Positions 63,516-64,000 of a stretch of 64,000 bases of DNA are shown here, piece by piece. Both the position numbers and the translations under genes were made by a program. This DNA comes from Aptenodytes patagonicus (lineage: Eukaryota; Chordata; Aves; Sphenisciformes; Spheniscidae), in contig NC_134970.1 in NCBI RefSeq assembly GCF_965638725.1, forward strand, positions 8,042,001-8,106,000, written 5' to 3'. Every line of letters starts with the position of its first letter. The stretch's first letter is position 1. A model generated the notes under the pieces. That model was not told where the DNA came from, ran no database searches, and was given only the letters and a program-made list of their open reading frames with translations.

Positions 63516-64000
63516 GTAAAGCGCGGGAGGGGAGGGAGAGGCTATGGGGACAGAGAAGGGGCAGGGCAGCTTTCCAGTGTGACGGAGGGGAATTGTCCCC
63601 AGCTCCCCAGCACTTGCTCTGCTGCCTTTCCCCTCCCAGGGAGCCAGCACTGAGGCTGGGGGCAGCCGTTGATGTCCCCTAGGAGGGCAGGTCTTGGTGG
63701 CACCCCCATGTCCTGGCTGGGATGGTGTCTGGGGCAGGGACAGGACTGGTGCTCCTGGAGGAGGTGCAGCCCCTGGCTTTGGAGGGCCGAGTCCCCAGGC
63801 CAGGCCAGGTTTGCAGCATCTGTCCTTGGCAATAGCCTGGGAGGAGGGCTGCAAATGGGCAGAAAGTGGTGGGTCATTCAGGAGAAAATGTGTGTTGCCG
63901 GTGCGTGCTGGCACTCAGTGGTCGGCGTTGTTCTGGGAGCTGCAGTCAAGCAGTGGGGATCAGCTGCGGTCAGTGCGTCCTTCCCCAACTTGAATGCAGT
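59797..64000 (+). repeat. Tandem segmental duplication, right copy
   Basis: Right-hand copy of bases 1-4204, running to the window edge without loss of identity. The true extent of the duplication exceeds the window on at least this side. Confidence 0.97.

Overview
The window looks like bird nuclear DNA. The evidence is multi-exon genes with GT-AG introns, a CR1 LINE 3' end with the ATTCTATGATTCTATG-type tail, an LTR beginning TGTCCTGGTTTCGGC, and large maestro heat-like repeat (MROH) genes of the kind that are multiplied in bird genomes. No prokaryotic or organellar features and no tRNA or rRNA genes were seen. All gene models come from reading frames, splice sites and intron phases by eye, so family names rest on recognised sequence patterns and not on a database search.

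Layout. (1) 1-14.5 kb: most of one MROH gene on the + strand, entering mid-exon at base 1 (27 exons, the last doubtful), with a polyadenylation signal at 14501. (2) 14.5-24 kb: intergenic DNA filled with mobile elements. These are a broken class I retrovirus with gag and protease remnants (about 16.9-19.8 kb), a second LTR (about 19.8-20.45 kb), and a CR1 LINE (21.77-23.03 kb) sitting inside a GGA-rich array. (3) 26.17-32.25 kb: a complete 11-exon gene for a short SUN-domain protein of 354 residues, resembling the SPAG4/SUN5/SUN3 group of nuclear-envelope proteins. (4) 33.1-44 kb: a second copy of a 200-bp dispersed repeat, a reverse-oriented LTR, a long AT-rich stretch with few recognisable features, and two overlapping copies of one avian LTR. 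(5) 44.7-46.6 kb: a CpG island with an AGCCG pentamer array and a possible small two-exon gene. (6) 47.5-54 kb: an old CR1 end, a 147-bp minisatellite, and a minus-strand pseudogene fragment of a diaphanous-type formin. (7) 55.1-64 kb: the 5' end of a second MROH gene on the + strand, with a plausible TATA box and start codon.

The most striking feature is at large scale. Bases 59797-64000 repeat bases 1-4204 almost perfectly, with only two substitutions noticed. The window therefore holds slightly more than one period (59,796 bp) of a tandem duplication. One period carries an MROH gene, the SUN gene, the CpG island, the formin relic and all the mobile elements. It is either a very recent segmental duplication or an assembly duplication, and sequence alone cannot decide which.

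MROH proteins are HEAT-repeat (alpha-solenoid) proteins of poorly known function. Short SUN proteins of the SPAG4/SUN5/SUN3 type act in the inner nuclear membrane, mostly in sperm. The tight linkage of the two in one repeat unit is an observation; any joint function would be inference.
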